Source: Diphasiastrum complanatum
Taxonomy: Eukaryota > Streptophyta > Lycopodiopsida > Lycopodiales > Lycopodiaceae
DNA: 64,000 nucleotides
Direction of reading: 5' to 3'
NCBI GenBank assembly: GCA_029204225.1
Contig: CM055098.1
Location: forward strand, 4,265,607-4,329,606
The notes beneath the pieces are model-generated. The model made no database searches, had not been told where the DNA came from, and was given only the letters and a program-made list of their open reading frames with translations. The translations under genes and the position numbers were made by a program. Shown here piece by piece: positions 10,961-22,560 of the stretch. The first letter of the stretch is position 1. Each line of letters starts with the position of its first letter.

Positions 10961-11772
10961 GTAAATGGGCGCTAGCCCTGTTGGCTAGCCTGCCATCCCT
11001 CTTGTCTCTCCCCTTTCGATCGCCCTCCCTTTCACCCCTCCTTTACTCATCCACCCCTCATTCTACAAAAATATATAGTACATCCAACACCATGGAGCAC
11101 AATAACCCCACTAGGGCAAATTTCAAAGCTATTCGGCTATGAATTTAGGGCAATGAATGTCATTGCTCAGAGACATTGTGAAGATATTATTGGATGAAAA
11201 AACCAAGATGGGAAGCAAGGCATATTGGATACACAAGATGCCTTCAAGGAAGCAGAACTTTTTCTTGAAACCACTCTTGGCCACTCTAGCAAAGGCCTAG
11301 ATAAAGTCGAGAGAAACTAAGAAGGACAATGAAATACACTAGTTGTTCAATTCACAACACTAGAAGAAAGAAGAATGACATTACGTCAACAAACCAAACT
11401 TAGACAGACACGAATCTTTATGGATGAGAATTTGACTTACATTTAAGTTGAAGAATGTCGTATAGTTATCAAGGGAGCGAAGGCTATATATGGAGACTCT
11501 TAGGATGATGAATATGATGAACATGCTACTACATCCTTGTTTCAAGCTTTTGAAAGACAGTTTGCTCAGCCATCTACAACCTCGTTTATCTGATGTCTTA
11601 TCAGGCAAAATCCTTGCCAAATCCATTAAATGAGTTCTCTTGATATCTCTCTTGTCAGAAATCAACAATATCATTTCCAACAACAAATTCCCTATAGTAT
11701 TCCTTGTACACCTTGATCTCATTCTCGTACTACTCCTTCCAAATCTCACTCCCGATCCCTTGATCATTGAAA

Positions 11773-11774
<2 letters not shown>
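10958..11774. other. anonymous region
   Basis: A 128-codon open stretch on the minus strand (11381-11767) has no recognisable motif. It is not called as a gene. Confidence 0.5.

Positions 11775-11822
<48 letters not shown>
11775..11822. repeat. (GT)n microsatellite
   Basis: A 48-bp uninterrupted GT run. Confidence 0.97.
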
Positions 11823-11825
<3 letters not shown>

Positions 11826-12149
11826 ATAAACAAATACGACAATACATGAAAAAACCAATTTTTTTAAGAAAAAATGACAAAACAATTACAGTATACAATA
11901 AGTTATAATGTCATATTCTCAACACATGTGAAGTAAAGAAAATGCAGCACACCATTATGGAAAAAACCGCAGAAGAGGGCACACTAACCTGCATCCATCC
12001 ACAGAAAAAGCCAAGTTAGCACAAGATATTTTTTGTGGGAACTACAGGTATCAATGCATACTCCCAGTTGTTATCCATGTCATTGGGTAATTCTATAATG
12101 GCTGCTACAATTTGTCAAAGCTGGTTTTTAAACAATGCACATAGTATAT

Positions 12150-12960
12150 TACCATGAAGGTCAGCATAAGACACCAAGTGATAGTTTGGTGCTCAACACC
12201 ATAGAACAAGTACACGTACAAAAAGTTTTTGGGTCATATTGCCTGATGTGTACAAGTTCCATCATATCAAAACATCTATGGATAGTATTACATTAACTAC
12301 CATCTCACATGTTTCAATGGTATGATGTAAGATTTGACCACTGAAAAGAAGTGTTTCCTATCTCCCATTTTATTATGACTACAACAGTAAAAAAAACATA
12401 TGACAGTCCCAAAAAGAGATTTTGGTTTATAATGACCAATGTGTACATGACCTCCATCTCACAAGTATCAATGGGATAATAAAAAATAGACCATTGAACA
12501 AGAAGTGTTTCTCTTCAATTGCTTATTTGACTACAGTAAAAAAATTGTAATCATATAAACGTCCATCAGTCTTATCCAGGGTACCAAACTTTAGACAACA
12601 ATAAGAGCCACAAAGTAAATTTTTTCATAGCAACAATAAGTCATAGCAGGTTTTTACCATATGCATATATCGCATGCTATAGCTTAACAATGATACATTG
12701 AAGATCTGCTCAAGAAATCTAGTATCAGTATGGTGCATACCACTTTAGAGCAAGTACAAGCACAGAAGTTTTTTTTGTCATATTGTACACGATCACCATA
12801 TTGATAAGACGAAAGTAAAGAAGTGCTTCTAAAACTACTATAAATTAAACTACAGTAACAAAACCATAAACATAAACGACCAGTAGTCAAATCAAAGGTA
12901 ATGACCATAACAAAACACAAGACCACAAAGAACATCAACCAAAGCGGCTACAAAAAGTCA
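12150..12960. repeat. degraded tandem repeat, period about 155 bp
   Basis: The anchor AGAAGTGTTTC (or AGAAGTGCTTC) recurs near 12346, 12501 and 12816, each followed by an ACTACA(A)CAGTAA phrase. A second anchor, CACAAAG followed by AAGTCATAGCA or AAGTCAAAGCA, recurs about 310 bp apart (near 12610 and 12920). The copies are diverged and full of small indels. Boundaries are approximate. Confidence 0.55.
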
Positions 12961-13020
12961 AAGCAAGAAAAAACAGTAAGCATGCTAAAACTTAAATAGT
13001 AACCAAAAAGGTCTACATAA

Positions 13021-13800
13021 AACATCAAGTATAAGAAATGTACAAAACACCACAGAGCAGTAAAACACACACCAGAAAATGGTCAAAAAGCAAAGAGTAT
13101 ACAAGACCACCAACTTCACAGGTGAAAAAGGAGAATACCAATCAAAATAAAGAAGAAGAACATCGAAAGAGAGGAAAACAACAAAAAGCCACATAGAAGA
13201 AAGTAATAGAGGGAACCCAAAAGCAACCGAAGCATCAATCACAACAAAAAAAACCATACCGTAGAAGCAGCCATCAGCACAACAACGAAGCACCACCAGG
13301 AAGCACTAAAAAGACATAACACAAAACACCGAACTGAGAACTAAATACTAAAGACCACAACACGCCACCACACATTACACCACACAAACACCACAAGCAC
13401 ACGTGACACCACTTGCAAGGCAAAAAAACAAACAACAGCAGAGACACCATCAACAATGCGCAACAACCAACCCAACCAAGCCCACACCCTGCCACGGAAA
13501 CAACCAGAAAAATGGGGAGAGGTGCCAAAAAATCCAGCGCGTAACAAACCCAGCCGATCAGAGAAAACCACCCGAGGACTCCATAGAAAGCAAAGCAAAA
13601 AGGGACACAGCCGCCAAGGAGGGAAAAAGAAGTGCAGGAAACAACACGCAAAACCTAAGCCCAAAAGGGAAGGAACAAAGCACACCAAGGTGAAAAACAA
13701 AAAAAAACCAAAAGCCCAACCATGAAAGGCAGAGGACCAGCCAAACAAAAAAAAACACAGAAAGTAGAGAGCAAAAACCCGACGAGAAGTAAAAATAACT
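13021..13800. other. strongly T-depleted block
   Basis: Counting by eye gives 53 T in 780 bases (about 7%), while A and C dominate. Flanking 60-base lines have 10-12 T. The skew makes both strands open over long stretches (for example 13403-13693 on + and 13341-13817 on -), with biased, repetitive amino acids. These are composition artefacts, not supported genes. Confidence 0.85.
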
Positions 13801-14204
13801 AGTGAAGAGAAAGCCATAATCTTAACCCGAAGTCAAAAGTACAGTGATAAAATTGCCAATGTTTCTTGTACATCAAGTATGCAAATGCACCGAGCTAAAA
13901 TCCTAGCAATGTTTTTAGTGTGACTGTATTCACCACCACTTAAAACTAGCTAAAATACCATTTAAGCTTAAGCCGAAGTCATGAACCGAAGTTAAAATAA
14001 CAAAGTAAGGACGATCGCAAATTCTTATTTAAACTACTTAAAACAATCCTTTTGCCATTGTTTCATATGCACGGCAAGTAGGCAATTGAATTGAGTTAAA
14101 CCCCTGGCGACTTTTAACATGCTCCTACAATCACGAACACTTCAGAAGCAATCCATTCTCCTCCCTTTTTTGCATAGCTTAGCTGTGAAGAATTGACAAT
14201 CCAC
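13801..14204. other. anonymous region
   Basis: The phrase CCGAAGT recurs three times between 13826 and 13990. Nothing else was seen. Confidence 0.4.
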
Positions 14205-14495
14205 AATCAGTATTTGACAATCTTTGTGCTTTGTTATACTCCCATCTGTATGGTACTTAGTCTTGTATACCCATTTACAACCAACGGGCTTCTTACCAAC
14301 TAGTGGTTCCACCAAGTCTCATGTGTCATGCTTGAAAATTGACTCAATCTCTTCTCTCATGGCCTTGACCCAAATATCATCATTCTTCACTTCATCATAA
14401 GTTGAAGGATCTTTGCTTTAAATCATGTTTGATAAGAGAACATAGTTTGCTTCATACCTATCAGGTTGCGTCTTCTCTCTTGTTGATCTTGGATC
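14205..14495 (-). mobile_element. copia (Ty1) polyprotein fragment, integrase end to RT start
   Basis: On the minus strand the frame reads REKTQPDRYEANYVLL, then DPSTYDEVKNDD, then WVKAMREEIESIF and KPVGCKWVYK. This is the hinge between copia integrase and reverse transcriptase. A TGA stands where Trp is expected in the phrase after HDT. The segment is cut off at 14495 by the neighbouring LTR. Confidence 0.85.
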
Positions 14496-15485
14496 TGTTG
14501 TCGGAAATATTTGTACATGAATAAATGGGCCCGAAAAAATAAAAAATAGTCGTAGGGAAATTAAATTATGTGCAAGGGTTGTGGCATCCTGTGTGTGTAA
14601 TCCCATAACTCAATGAGCACATGTGTGAAGTGTCTACTATTATATCATAGAATAAAATAGACTTGGGCCATGCAAATAAAATTATATAAAAAACCCAAGT
14701 CTAAGTTGGTAAGTTTAAGTTAGAAGTCAAAGTCAAAGGGGTAGTAGGTGAGATGTGCTACTTTGTGCACCTTAGGATCAAGTGATGCTTTATTAGTTGA
14801 ATTAGCAAGAAGACTGTTGGAAATGTAGAAGCTAGTTTGGACCAATTTTGGTCATATGACTTGTAATTGGTAAGATGGCCATGTTGTGGGATGTCACACG
14901 TGCCAAATAGCATAGGATGATTTTCAAGTACTTTATTCTTCATCCCACATTGTGATGGCACCTTTGAAATAAGTCCAAAATGTACATAGATAGGCTAGAG
15001 AAAAAGTAGGAGCCAAAAATGGTAATTTTTAATTGTTTTTGGATCTCAAGATCTTGACCCCCAATTAGGGTGGATGAAGTGACCTATTAGGTTGTATGTT
15101 AGGGTTAGGTCATGACGAATTCAGAGAAGCCCTAAAATGCTCAGATCCGAGATAATCAATCAATGAGTACAAATTTGGTTTTCTTTCCTATCATTGTTGT
15201 TGGTGATCTCTATGCTTGATAGTTGCCATTTTCATTTGGTTCTTTGCATTTGTGGGATTGATTAGAGAGTTGAGGTACTGTCCTCTGCCTGTGGCAGGCC
15301 GTACACTTATACGTGTGAAGGGAATTGCAAGAATTGGAGCCTTATAGTGGAGTTAAGGCCAAGGAAAAGCTAGTCAACACTACATTGGATGCTGTTTTTG
15401 GTATTGGATCTCAATTGGATCTATTCAAGGTGCTTCCTCCATCATTTCACATGTTTATTGGAGTCTTTTTGCTGCATTTTCAACA
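14496..15485 (+). mobile_element. copia-type LTR (990 bp), + orientation
   Basis: It starts TGTTG and ends CAACA, and is followed at once by a primer-binding site. The left boundary rests on the TGTTG inverted match and on the end of the copia fragment; the right boundary is firm. No second LTR was found, so the internal part is lost or decayed. Confidence 0.6.
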
Positions 15486-15498
15486 TGGTATCAGAGCT
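15486..15498 (+). other. primer-binding site (initiator tRNA-Met type)
   Basis: TGGTATCAGAGCT directly follows an LTR end CA. It matches the standard plant copia primer-binding site. Confidence 0.85.
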
Positions 15499-15779
15499 AT
15501 GTCATGAAATGAGCTAGATTCTTGCAATTTGATTCACTAGCATCATAGATTTTGGACCAATTCAAGCATTGATTGATTCTTTATGATTATCTATGATTTG
15601 TATCTCCATTATTGATCAAATTAAGTTCTTATAGGATCTGATCCAAAGGTGTTTAAACTTCTAAAACCAGGTTCAAGGTCAATAGATTCTTCCTTGATGC
15701 ATTAGCACTTATAATATTTGAAAACTTTTAGATACACTACTCATGGATATATTCACAATTTCCACATCCCTTATCAACT

Positions 15780-16640
15780 CTCCAATCGTCATAAACCAAT
15801 CTAGACTCAGTTCAATGACATCAGACCATTATTAAGGAAGGTGGAAAACTAGTCCATTTTCTATTCCTTAATAGCGACCTTTTTGACACGAAGGGTGATT
15901 ACAAAAAAAAGAAGCCAAAATTGAGCAACAAGGAGTCCCTTTGGTATATAGAACACAAGAACTTGTGGCCACTGACATCCTGGCATGTACCACTGATTTC
16001 GACCAATTCTAGTTTCGAAAGGCCTAGTTTAACTTAAGCCCTTCTTGGGTTTGGACTTTGCATTGTCGTTTCTCTGTTTGTACATAATCGTCCAAGGCCT
16101 AGATCATTCATGCAGGTTTGCCTCGATGTTGCCCACTGGCCAAAAAACACTAACTTTGTTTTGCGATATTGGACCCGTATTCATGAAGTTGAAAAATTAG
16201 TCCATTTCCAATGTCCTAATAGTGTCATTTCAAGCACGAAGTGTGTTTCTAGGCAAATGAAGTTGGAATTAAGTAGTAGAGGGCCCATTTGGGTTTCTAT
16301 TGGTCACACAAACCTATGGCCACCTTCGTCCAACGTTCTAACATGTATCAACTGATTTTGACCAATTCTTGGTCCGACATGCCTTTCTTGGTTCTGGACT
16401 TTGCATGGATGTTTCTCTATTCACATTGAAACATTTAAGGCCTAGATTATTCTTGTGGGTTCTCCTCGACGTTGCCCACTAGCCAAAACAAATGGCCAGA
16501 AAAATCGACTCCGTTCGGTAGCACTAGACCAGTATTCGAGAAGGTGAAAAGCTAGTCCATTTCCTATGCCCTAATACCGACCTTACATTAGTTTTAAAAT
16601 CACATGAATTTAGAAAGCACTAAGTTTCTTTGAGTTATTT
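15780..16640. repeat. tandem repeat, period about 350 bp, 2.4 copies
   Basis: The anchor TAGTCCATTT recurs at about 15850, 16198 and 16552. A second anchor, GACCAATTCT followed by TTTGGACTTTGCAT or a variant, recurs near 16000 and 16357. Both give a spacing near 350 bp. The copies differ at many sites. Confidence 0.75.
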
Positions 16641-17953
16641 GCTTTATTCAGTCCACAAGAGTGTGTAAGCTGCTCATAACATACATCGGTCCTAGTAAAA
16701 AATAGTTGTAAATTTTGAATAACTACTCAAAGGAGTCTATGACTTGAACAAATCTTCACATGTGTAATTAAGCAGGGGAAGGCCCTGCTCTCGAGCCTTA
16801 CACCCTGGTGGGGCCGTCGAGCACCCGCCTCCCAAGGTAGAAGCCCTTGGAGAAACCCCCCCCCCCCTTCCCAATAATGGCAAGGCTATGGTGTAATACT
16901 ACAATGCTCTTGATAAAATTTGGACTTTTAGGTCACTTTGATTATATCCATATTTTGTTAAATTCTAACCCTTGTCTAGAAAAAAAAAACAGTAATTTGT
17001 ATCCTCATCTAATTAAAAGGCGCATTCTTTTGAAGCAACACTAAGTGAGAGAGCTATGAGACAAAGACGATTAATAAAGATTGATTATTTTGTAAAATAG
17101 GTCTTATCTACTTGTCATTGTGTGGGCTTTCAGTGATTACATGCTCTTTCAAGTCAATTTAGCAACCATAGTGTTGTACATAAAGCTTGTTATTGAGCGT
17201 ACATTTGTGTTTTGCTCTTGTTTCAATTGATATGCTATAGTAATCTAACAAAAGAAGACTATGCACATGTATGGAATATGGATATACAATTATAAAAAAT
17301 AGATTAAAACAATACAATATTAGCATAATCCATTCTTGAAGTTGATACAAAAGCTTTTATTCAAAGCACACACGTCCAGGCTCCTGCATATGCTCATGAT
17401 CAATCAATAATAAATCCCCCACTTTCTCAAGAACATATTCTCTTCATCGGTGGCATGGAATCTAGTATTTCACTACTTCAAGAGTCCTATCATAATAAAT
17501 CTTTCCTTCAACTTCCAATATCTCAAATAGGCCACTTACTGATTTGAAGTTCTGCTTTCATCAAAATTACAAATAATCTACATTAATGACCTAAAATTGC
17601 CACACAATGCCATTTCACTCACAGCATATTCGGATGGATCTGTTCCTCAACTGGATAGTATATCTTCTCCTCTCAATCCTAGCAATAGAAAATAAAACTA
17701 TTCTGTTGTGCTCTAGATCACCGTCACATAAAGTTATACAGGCCTACACAAATTAGGAGAACCATGTGGACTGGAGCAGAAGCAAGTGGCAGAGATGAAG
17801 AAGGGTGAGCAGAACCAATTGTGGACTCGGAAGGAGCCGAAAGCTCAGGAGCCGAGAGCTCATGAGTTAGATCAAGAGATGTAGAGGAAGCAAGGGTGGG
17901 AATGGGAGATGAGCTGGGACCAGAGTGGGAGTAGGTGCAGGTGTGGGTACAAG
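16641..17953. other. anonymous region
   Basis: It contains a C-homopolymer near 16855-16867 and a small direct repeat (GGAGCCGA.AGCTCA) near 17835-17860. No gene was recognised. Confidence 0.5.
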
Positions 17954-18624
17954 TGTGAAAAATTGCCTACATTGGCAAATCTAGCCATGTAGAATATTGT
18001 ACATTTTGTCAATAATTTTTGTTAGTCACTTGAATGGCCAGAGTGCCACTTGTAAATCCACACCTAAGGTAGGTTACCACGAGTCAAGAAGAGTGGTTGG
18101 TAGTGATTTCTACTTTGTAGGATCTAGACCTTGATTTATGATGAGATCTGTACCTACCATGCACCTACCAAGCATGACTCTTGGATCTAGGCTAGGGTTT
18201 TCACATTAGGGAAAGAAAGTTGAGTCTACTTCCTTATTACATGCTGGATTTTCACCTAACTTTGCAATGGAAGTGTCTTTTACTATGTATTCCCATTCTC
18301 CATAGTGAGAAGATAGAAACTTTTTGGAGTTTCAAGGAGAAACTCTCTATGTATGGTGATTGTGATTGATTCCAATGTAACTAAGCTTTGGCACACTTTA
18401 AACTCTATCTGTAGGCCGTACTACAGCCTCATTTTCACACGTGTGAAGTCGGATTTCAGTTTATGATCAATGATCTGATTGTCTCTACTTGTTTTCTATC
18501 AAGCTACTAAACTAGATCTTGTTTTCTGATGACTAGTATCGGATAGATTGTTTAACAAGCACACAATCAGCCTTGTGGATCATTCAAAGATCCATTTATG
18601 GTCCTTAGTACTGTACTTTTAACA
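17954..18624 (+). mobile_element. copia-type LTR, family L, + orientation
   Basis: It ends TTTTAACA just before a primer-binding site; the left end is placed at TGTGAAAAA by a weak inverted match. The phrase CCTTATTACATGCTGGATTTTCACCTAA also occurs reversed near 29865-29900 and, in the same orientation, near 43765-43795, showing that this LTR family has at least three copies here. Confidence 0.65.
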
Positions 18625-19280
18625 TGGTATCAGAGCCAAGTACAAGGCTATTGATCAGTGTTTGAAACTAATCCAAGTTTAGCAGGTTTTTGGTGCAAAA
18701 AGTTAGTATTGGAAGGCGAGCTGGTATCCTGGAATTGGTGAGGGGATTTGATCCCAAACTTTTTGTGGATCAAAATTCGTACTGTTTACACGTGTGGGAC
18801 ACTCTGAACTAGCATTTAAACCCCTATATGCATTGGATCACTGTAATTTCATCTGGTGTCAATTTGATGTAATTTTTGGTGCAAATCCTAGGATAAGCTA
18901 CCAAGATCACTTGCCATTAATTAGTTTTGGATTGGATTCATGAAAGCCAATCAATCTAGGCTGATTTCAAACCTTCTTAAAGTGGAAAACAGGTCTTGAA
19001 AGTACATCAAAGTGGTAGAGAGAGATAGAGTCATTCTATTGTCCAAAAATAGCCAAGATTGTCAAGATTTGCTTGAGAGTAGTTTTCATTTCATCTTATC
19101 TTCATTCCAGCTTGTGAGGGAGTGATAGAACTGCGATTACAAGTCCATCTGTTGGATTAGAAATCAAATTTGAGTGAAACACTGCAAGAAAGAAACCTTT
19201 GTGAGTTTCAAGTTCAACCAAATCTATATCTTGTGTGTAGAATTTCACTAGTAAGATGGGATCAGTGGGAGCCTGGAAGT
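18625..19280 (+). mobile_element. primer-binding site and leader of family L copia
   Basis: TGGTATCAGAGCC begins at 18625. The following leader is related to 42220-42690 (shared GGTCTTGAA, TTGTGAGGGAGTG, GAAACCTTTGTGAGTTT). Near 19280 the similarity ends and the C-terminal part of an H-element gene B begins, so the internal copia region is lost. Confidence 0.65.
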
Positions 19281-19502
19281 CTTAGCATATGGTCATTGCA
19301 AGGAATGGAAAATTCTCATTGGCAAGCAAGAGCGAGATTTCATAAAAGTACACAACATGATGGGACTAGCACAAAAAATAGCTATATACTGCAACTTTTC
19401 CAATGGTTTTACAGAAGAATCCAGATTCCTCATACTACAAAATTGACGGATTATAGAAAATTTCAAAAAGCATGCAAATTTGTACAATCCAATAGGCAAT
19501 AG
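19281..19502 (+). pseudogene. H element copy 3: 3' fragment of gene B
   Basis: The + strand frame LQGMENSHWQARARFHKS through FQWFYRRIQIPHTT matches the C-terminal gene B fragments at 25736-25960 and 57829-58050 (both minus). Its 5' part was replaced by the copia leader. Its stop codon (19500-19502) lies 22 bp from the stop of the oppositely oriented gene A. The family resembles the C-terminus of DNA-transposon transposases (KDZ-like in general shape), but this is tentative. Confidence 0.55.
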
Positions 19503-19524
19503 ACACACAATAAAATTTTGTATA

Positions 19525-19995
19525 TTAAATAAAAATATTTACAAAGTACAATTCAGCAATATCTACTCCCGATACTTTCTCTAATGAAAGTTGCAAGTTA
19601 GAATCATGCAACAATTTTCTTCTTTCGTATGGATCCAACAGCTCATAGTTTTCATGCTTACTCAGATCAATGTAAGCAGCATACAATGCAAAATGAGATG
19701 ATCTGAGCATGGAATTCACTGGTCCACATCCTAAAATTTTAAACACAATGGTTTTCTTTACAAAAATTATTTTATGCACCTTATTGAAATTATGTCCTCC
19801 AAGAAAATGAGACAGTGCCTTGATTGCCATAATCATAGTCTCACCATGTTGATGAAACTTTGAATGGGCAACATTTATCTCATTATTCTTGAAGAACTTC
19901 AGATAGTGCCCCAGTGCATGATCTCTTAAAAATTCTCCAGCAGAAGATCTCTGCCCTCCTCGACGAATTGCGAAATCATCAAGGGAAATTGTTTC
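19525..19995 (-). CDS. H element copy 3: gene A, C-terminal exon
   Basis: A stop-free 156-residue exon preceded by an acceptor (CATTTTAG). It begins ETISLDDFAIRRGGQ and contains HYLKFFKNNEI, MIMAIKALSHFLGG and LLDPYERRKLLHD. The same blocks occur at 25269-25706 and, broken, at 57548-57799, so the protein was conserved during spread of the element. I recognise no family. Conserved charged and aromatic blocks suggest a folded nucleic-acid-associated domain, but that is a guess. It converges on gene B with a 22-bp gap. Confidence 0.6.
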   Translation of the reverse strand, partial: ETISLDDFAIRRGGQRSSAGEFLRDHALGHYLKFFKNNEINVAHSKFHQHGETMIMAIKALSHFLGGHNFNKVHKIIFVKKTIVFKILGCGPVNSMLRSSHFALYAAYIDLSKHENYELLDPYERRKLLHDSNLQLSLEKVSGVDIAELYFVNIFI

Positions 19996-20064
19996 CTAAA
20001 ATGATAAAAAGCAAAGTAAGCTCTAGTATATAATCTTGTAAAGATTATCCTCTGATGATCTTGA

Positions 20065-21228
20065 TTAAAAATCATCAGATTCACTTGAATTCGTTTCCTG
20101 CATTGGATCTTCCATACCAGACATTTCCTCTTGATCACTACCATTTTGATTCCCAAGGCATGATTTTAGCAAGTTCCCAATGTTGACTGTTCCTTCTGGA
20201 TCAGTATCAATGTGCTCTCCTTGATTCGAGTCTTGACTTTCTCTATCAGATTGTTCATCATCTTCAAAATGTTGGATCCTTGAAGCTTCACCTCTTTGTT
20301 GGACATTTTGATGAACATTCGTTGGCACACCTCTGGCTGCTATAGATTGCTGTGCTCGTTGTTCCAACGTTCTCTTGTCATTTCCAAATCCAACCAGATA
20401 TCCAGTATGACTCTGTAATACCTGTTTTCTCTTGTCCATATCAATTCTCTGGACATCTTGAGAAGGTGTTACATTTTGTGATGGAGATTGTAGCTGGAAT
20501 GAAGTAGATGGCTCATTACATCCTTGATCAGCTCCCACAATTTTGTCTTGCCCACCAGCTAGGCTAGCAAACAATTTTGTCCATTTCACCTCATTATCTT
20601 GCCGATTCTGTTTCCTTACTTGCCGATCTTGTCTCATTTCTTGCAACATTCCAACTATCAGATCTTGTGTGGCTTGCAGTTTACCTAGTACGTTTTCTTG
20701 TTGGTTCAGAACCTGCAGTTCTTCCATCACTTCTTTAGTATGGCTCGATTGTCCATGGAACAATAGTAATGGTGAACCACAATGAGTATGAGGAGTGGCA
20801 TTATTGATAGTGCTATTCTGTATACAACGTTGCACATGAGATGGTGATTGTTCAAGCTGGCACATAGAACTCATCTACCACAATGCGTGCTCATCACCTT
20901 GTGAAATGCGATGATGTTTTGATTGTTGTGAGTATAGCTCATCATCACTGTCACTACTATAAAAACTACCATCAATATTAGAGTGATTTGACTGGTGTAG
21001 CTCATGGTTTTTATCTTGGTCAGAATAGTTTTCATCATCACTCAAACAATCTCCATATGAGTCGTGTTGCTTATATTGATCTGAATTACTGTCATTGTGC
21101 TCCCCATACTTATGGTATTGATCTGAATTATTGTCATTGTGTTCCTCGTATTGATAATCACAATATGATTGGTCATCACATTCAGATTGATTATCATATT
21201 CCACCTCATAATCAGAATCAAAATCCAT
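20065..21228 (-). pseudogene. H element copy 3: putative gene A N-terminal exon, one nonsense codon
   Basis: An open frame of 387 codons starts at ATG 21226-21228 and is interrupted once, by TAG at 20875-20877 (after ALW). The first ~117 residues are extremely rich in Asp, Ser, Asn, Gln and Tyr with an imperfect repeat (NNSDQYHKYGEHND, SNSDQYKQHD). The second part has a likely coiled coil (EELQVLNQQENVLGKLQ) and an acidic C-terminus ending SSESDDF. The splice to the 19995 exon is likely but no donor of fitting phase was found. It is not similar to the N-terminal module of copies 1 and 2. Function is unknown. Confidence 0.5.
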
Positions 21229-21829
21229 TTTGAAAAATCAAGGGAGAATATGGGTTTGTAAATTTATAAAGACCCTTATAGAAAAAATTGTGAAGTTTGA
21301 TTTTTGCAAGGAAATAAGATCTTGACAGTTTTTCCACCCACTTAACTCAGAGTTATACGATGAGTGAAACTGAAGAGGCAAAAAGTTGTAGTTCATACAA
21401 AATTGAGCACTTTTGCTTTCTACAACATTCAATTCCGAGCTCAAACAAAAAAGATATGAGGATTTGAAGATATGTAATAAAACACAGAATCTTGACTAAG
21501 GGTAAAAAAAAAAATTGAAAAGTAGCAGTTACAAAATTTTAATAACTTAGCAGTGTCAGGCTCATCGTTTTGATCACTTTTTGTTTTTACTTCACTGAAA
21601 TTCGAGCTCACACTAAAAAGTTATGGAAGTTTCAAGAGAACTTGGAAAATAGATTCTTTACAACTTACAATAATGGGCTTTAGAAAATCAAAATTAAATT
21701 CTATATCTTTTTGGAATCCATGAAACATTGAAGTGCTCGATGAAAAATACATGGAACCATGAAAAAAAATCTGAAAACTGCAAAAAAATATATTTCTTGA
21801 GCACGGAGGAGAGGGATGGAAAGGAATAT
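21229..21829. other. 5' flank of H element copy 3 gene A
   Basis: AT-rich sequence with no coding signal; it probably includes the promoter of the leftward gene. Confidence 0.4.
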
Positions 21830-22560
21830 TCTGGGAATATTCGAAGATAATATTCTGCGAAATATTCTGGAGAGAGGCGTAATAGACCTGCACGAGAGAG
21901 AGGGATGGGAGGGGAGCCGGAGTGGGGCAAAAACCGTATGCTGCGCGAGAGAGAGAGAGCAGAAGGGAGGGGGTGTAGGGTATAGGGAGGGGTGGCGTGG
22001 AGAGGAGAGAGGGAAGGCGCCGGGAAAAAAAAAAGGGGTCGCGTCAGAGAGGGATTCGCTGGAGGGTAATGTTCGCCGGGAGCGAAAGGGGGTATTCGCG
22101 AGGGGGGGAGGGTGTATTCGCGAGGCAGGGGAAGGGGGTTTGAATTCGCTTGGGAATTCGCGAGGAGGGTGGAGGTCAGGTGGATTCGCGAGGGAGAGGG
22201 GGTGAAAATCTGATGAAATCGCGAGGAAAGGGGAGGAGTTGCAGGTGAATTTGCGAGGCAGCACTCGTGGAGAAATCGCCGAGGGTGGGGGCATAATTCG
22301 CGAGATGAAGGGAGGAGAAATCGCGTGGATTCACGAGGGAGGGCACGGATTCGCGAGCATAGGAGAAGGGGAATTCGTGAGGGAGAGGGGAGGGGATTCG
22401 TGGATGTACTCGCCCGTGAAGTCGTCAGTCCAGGACCCGTGGATCTGGAAACACGCGAAAGGAGAAATTGTACCTGAAATCGTACCTGTGAAATCGCCAA
22501 GAAAACTTCCGACATGGAATCGCCGGGAGGGCCCAGGGGCTCCGCGAGTTCTTAGGGAGT
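21830..22560. repeat. purine-rich CpG block with ~18 TTCGCGAG-like motifs
   Basis: The + strand is rich in G and A and carries the phrase (A)TTCGCGAGGG or close variants at roughly 22055, 22093, 22113, 22143, 22155, 22183, 22216, 22250, 22273, 22294, 22317, 22346, 22371, 22397, 22491, 22517 and 22538. The core TCGCGA is a palindrome. It lies 0.6-1.3 kb upstream of gene A. Long open frames on both strands here follow from composition and are not called. Confidence 0.75.

Noticed and set aside
11381-11767. 128-codon minus-strand frame as a gene
   Set aside because: No motif, no splice context, and ordinary length for chance in this composition.
13341-13817. Long open frames on both strands in the T-poor block (up to 158 codons)
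   Set aside because: They follow from the near absence of T (few stops) and give repetitive, biased residues with no domain.
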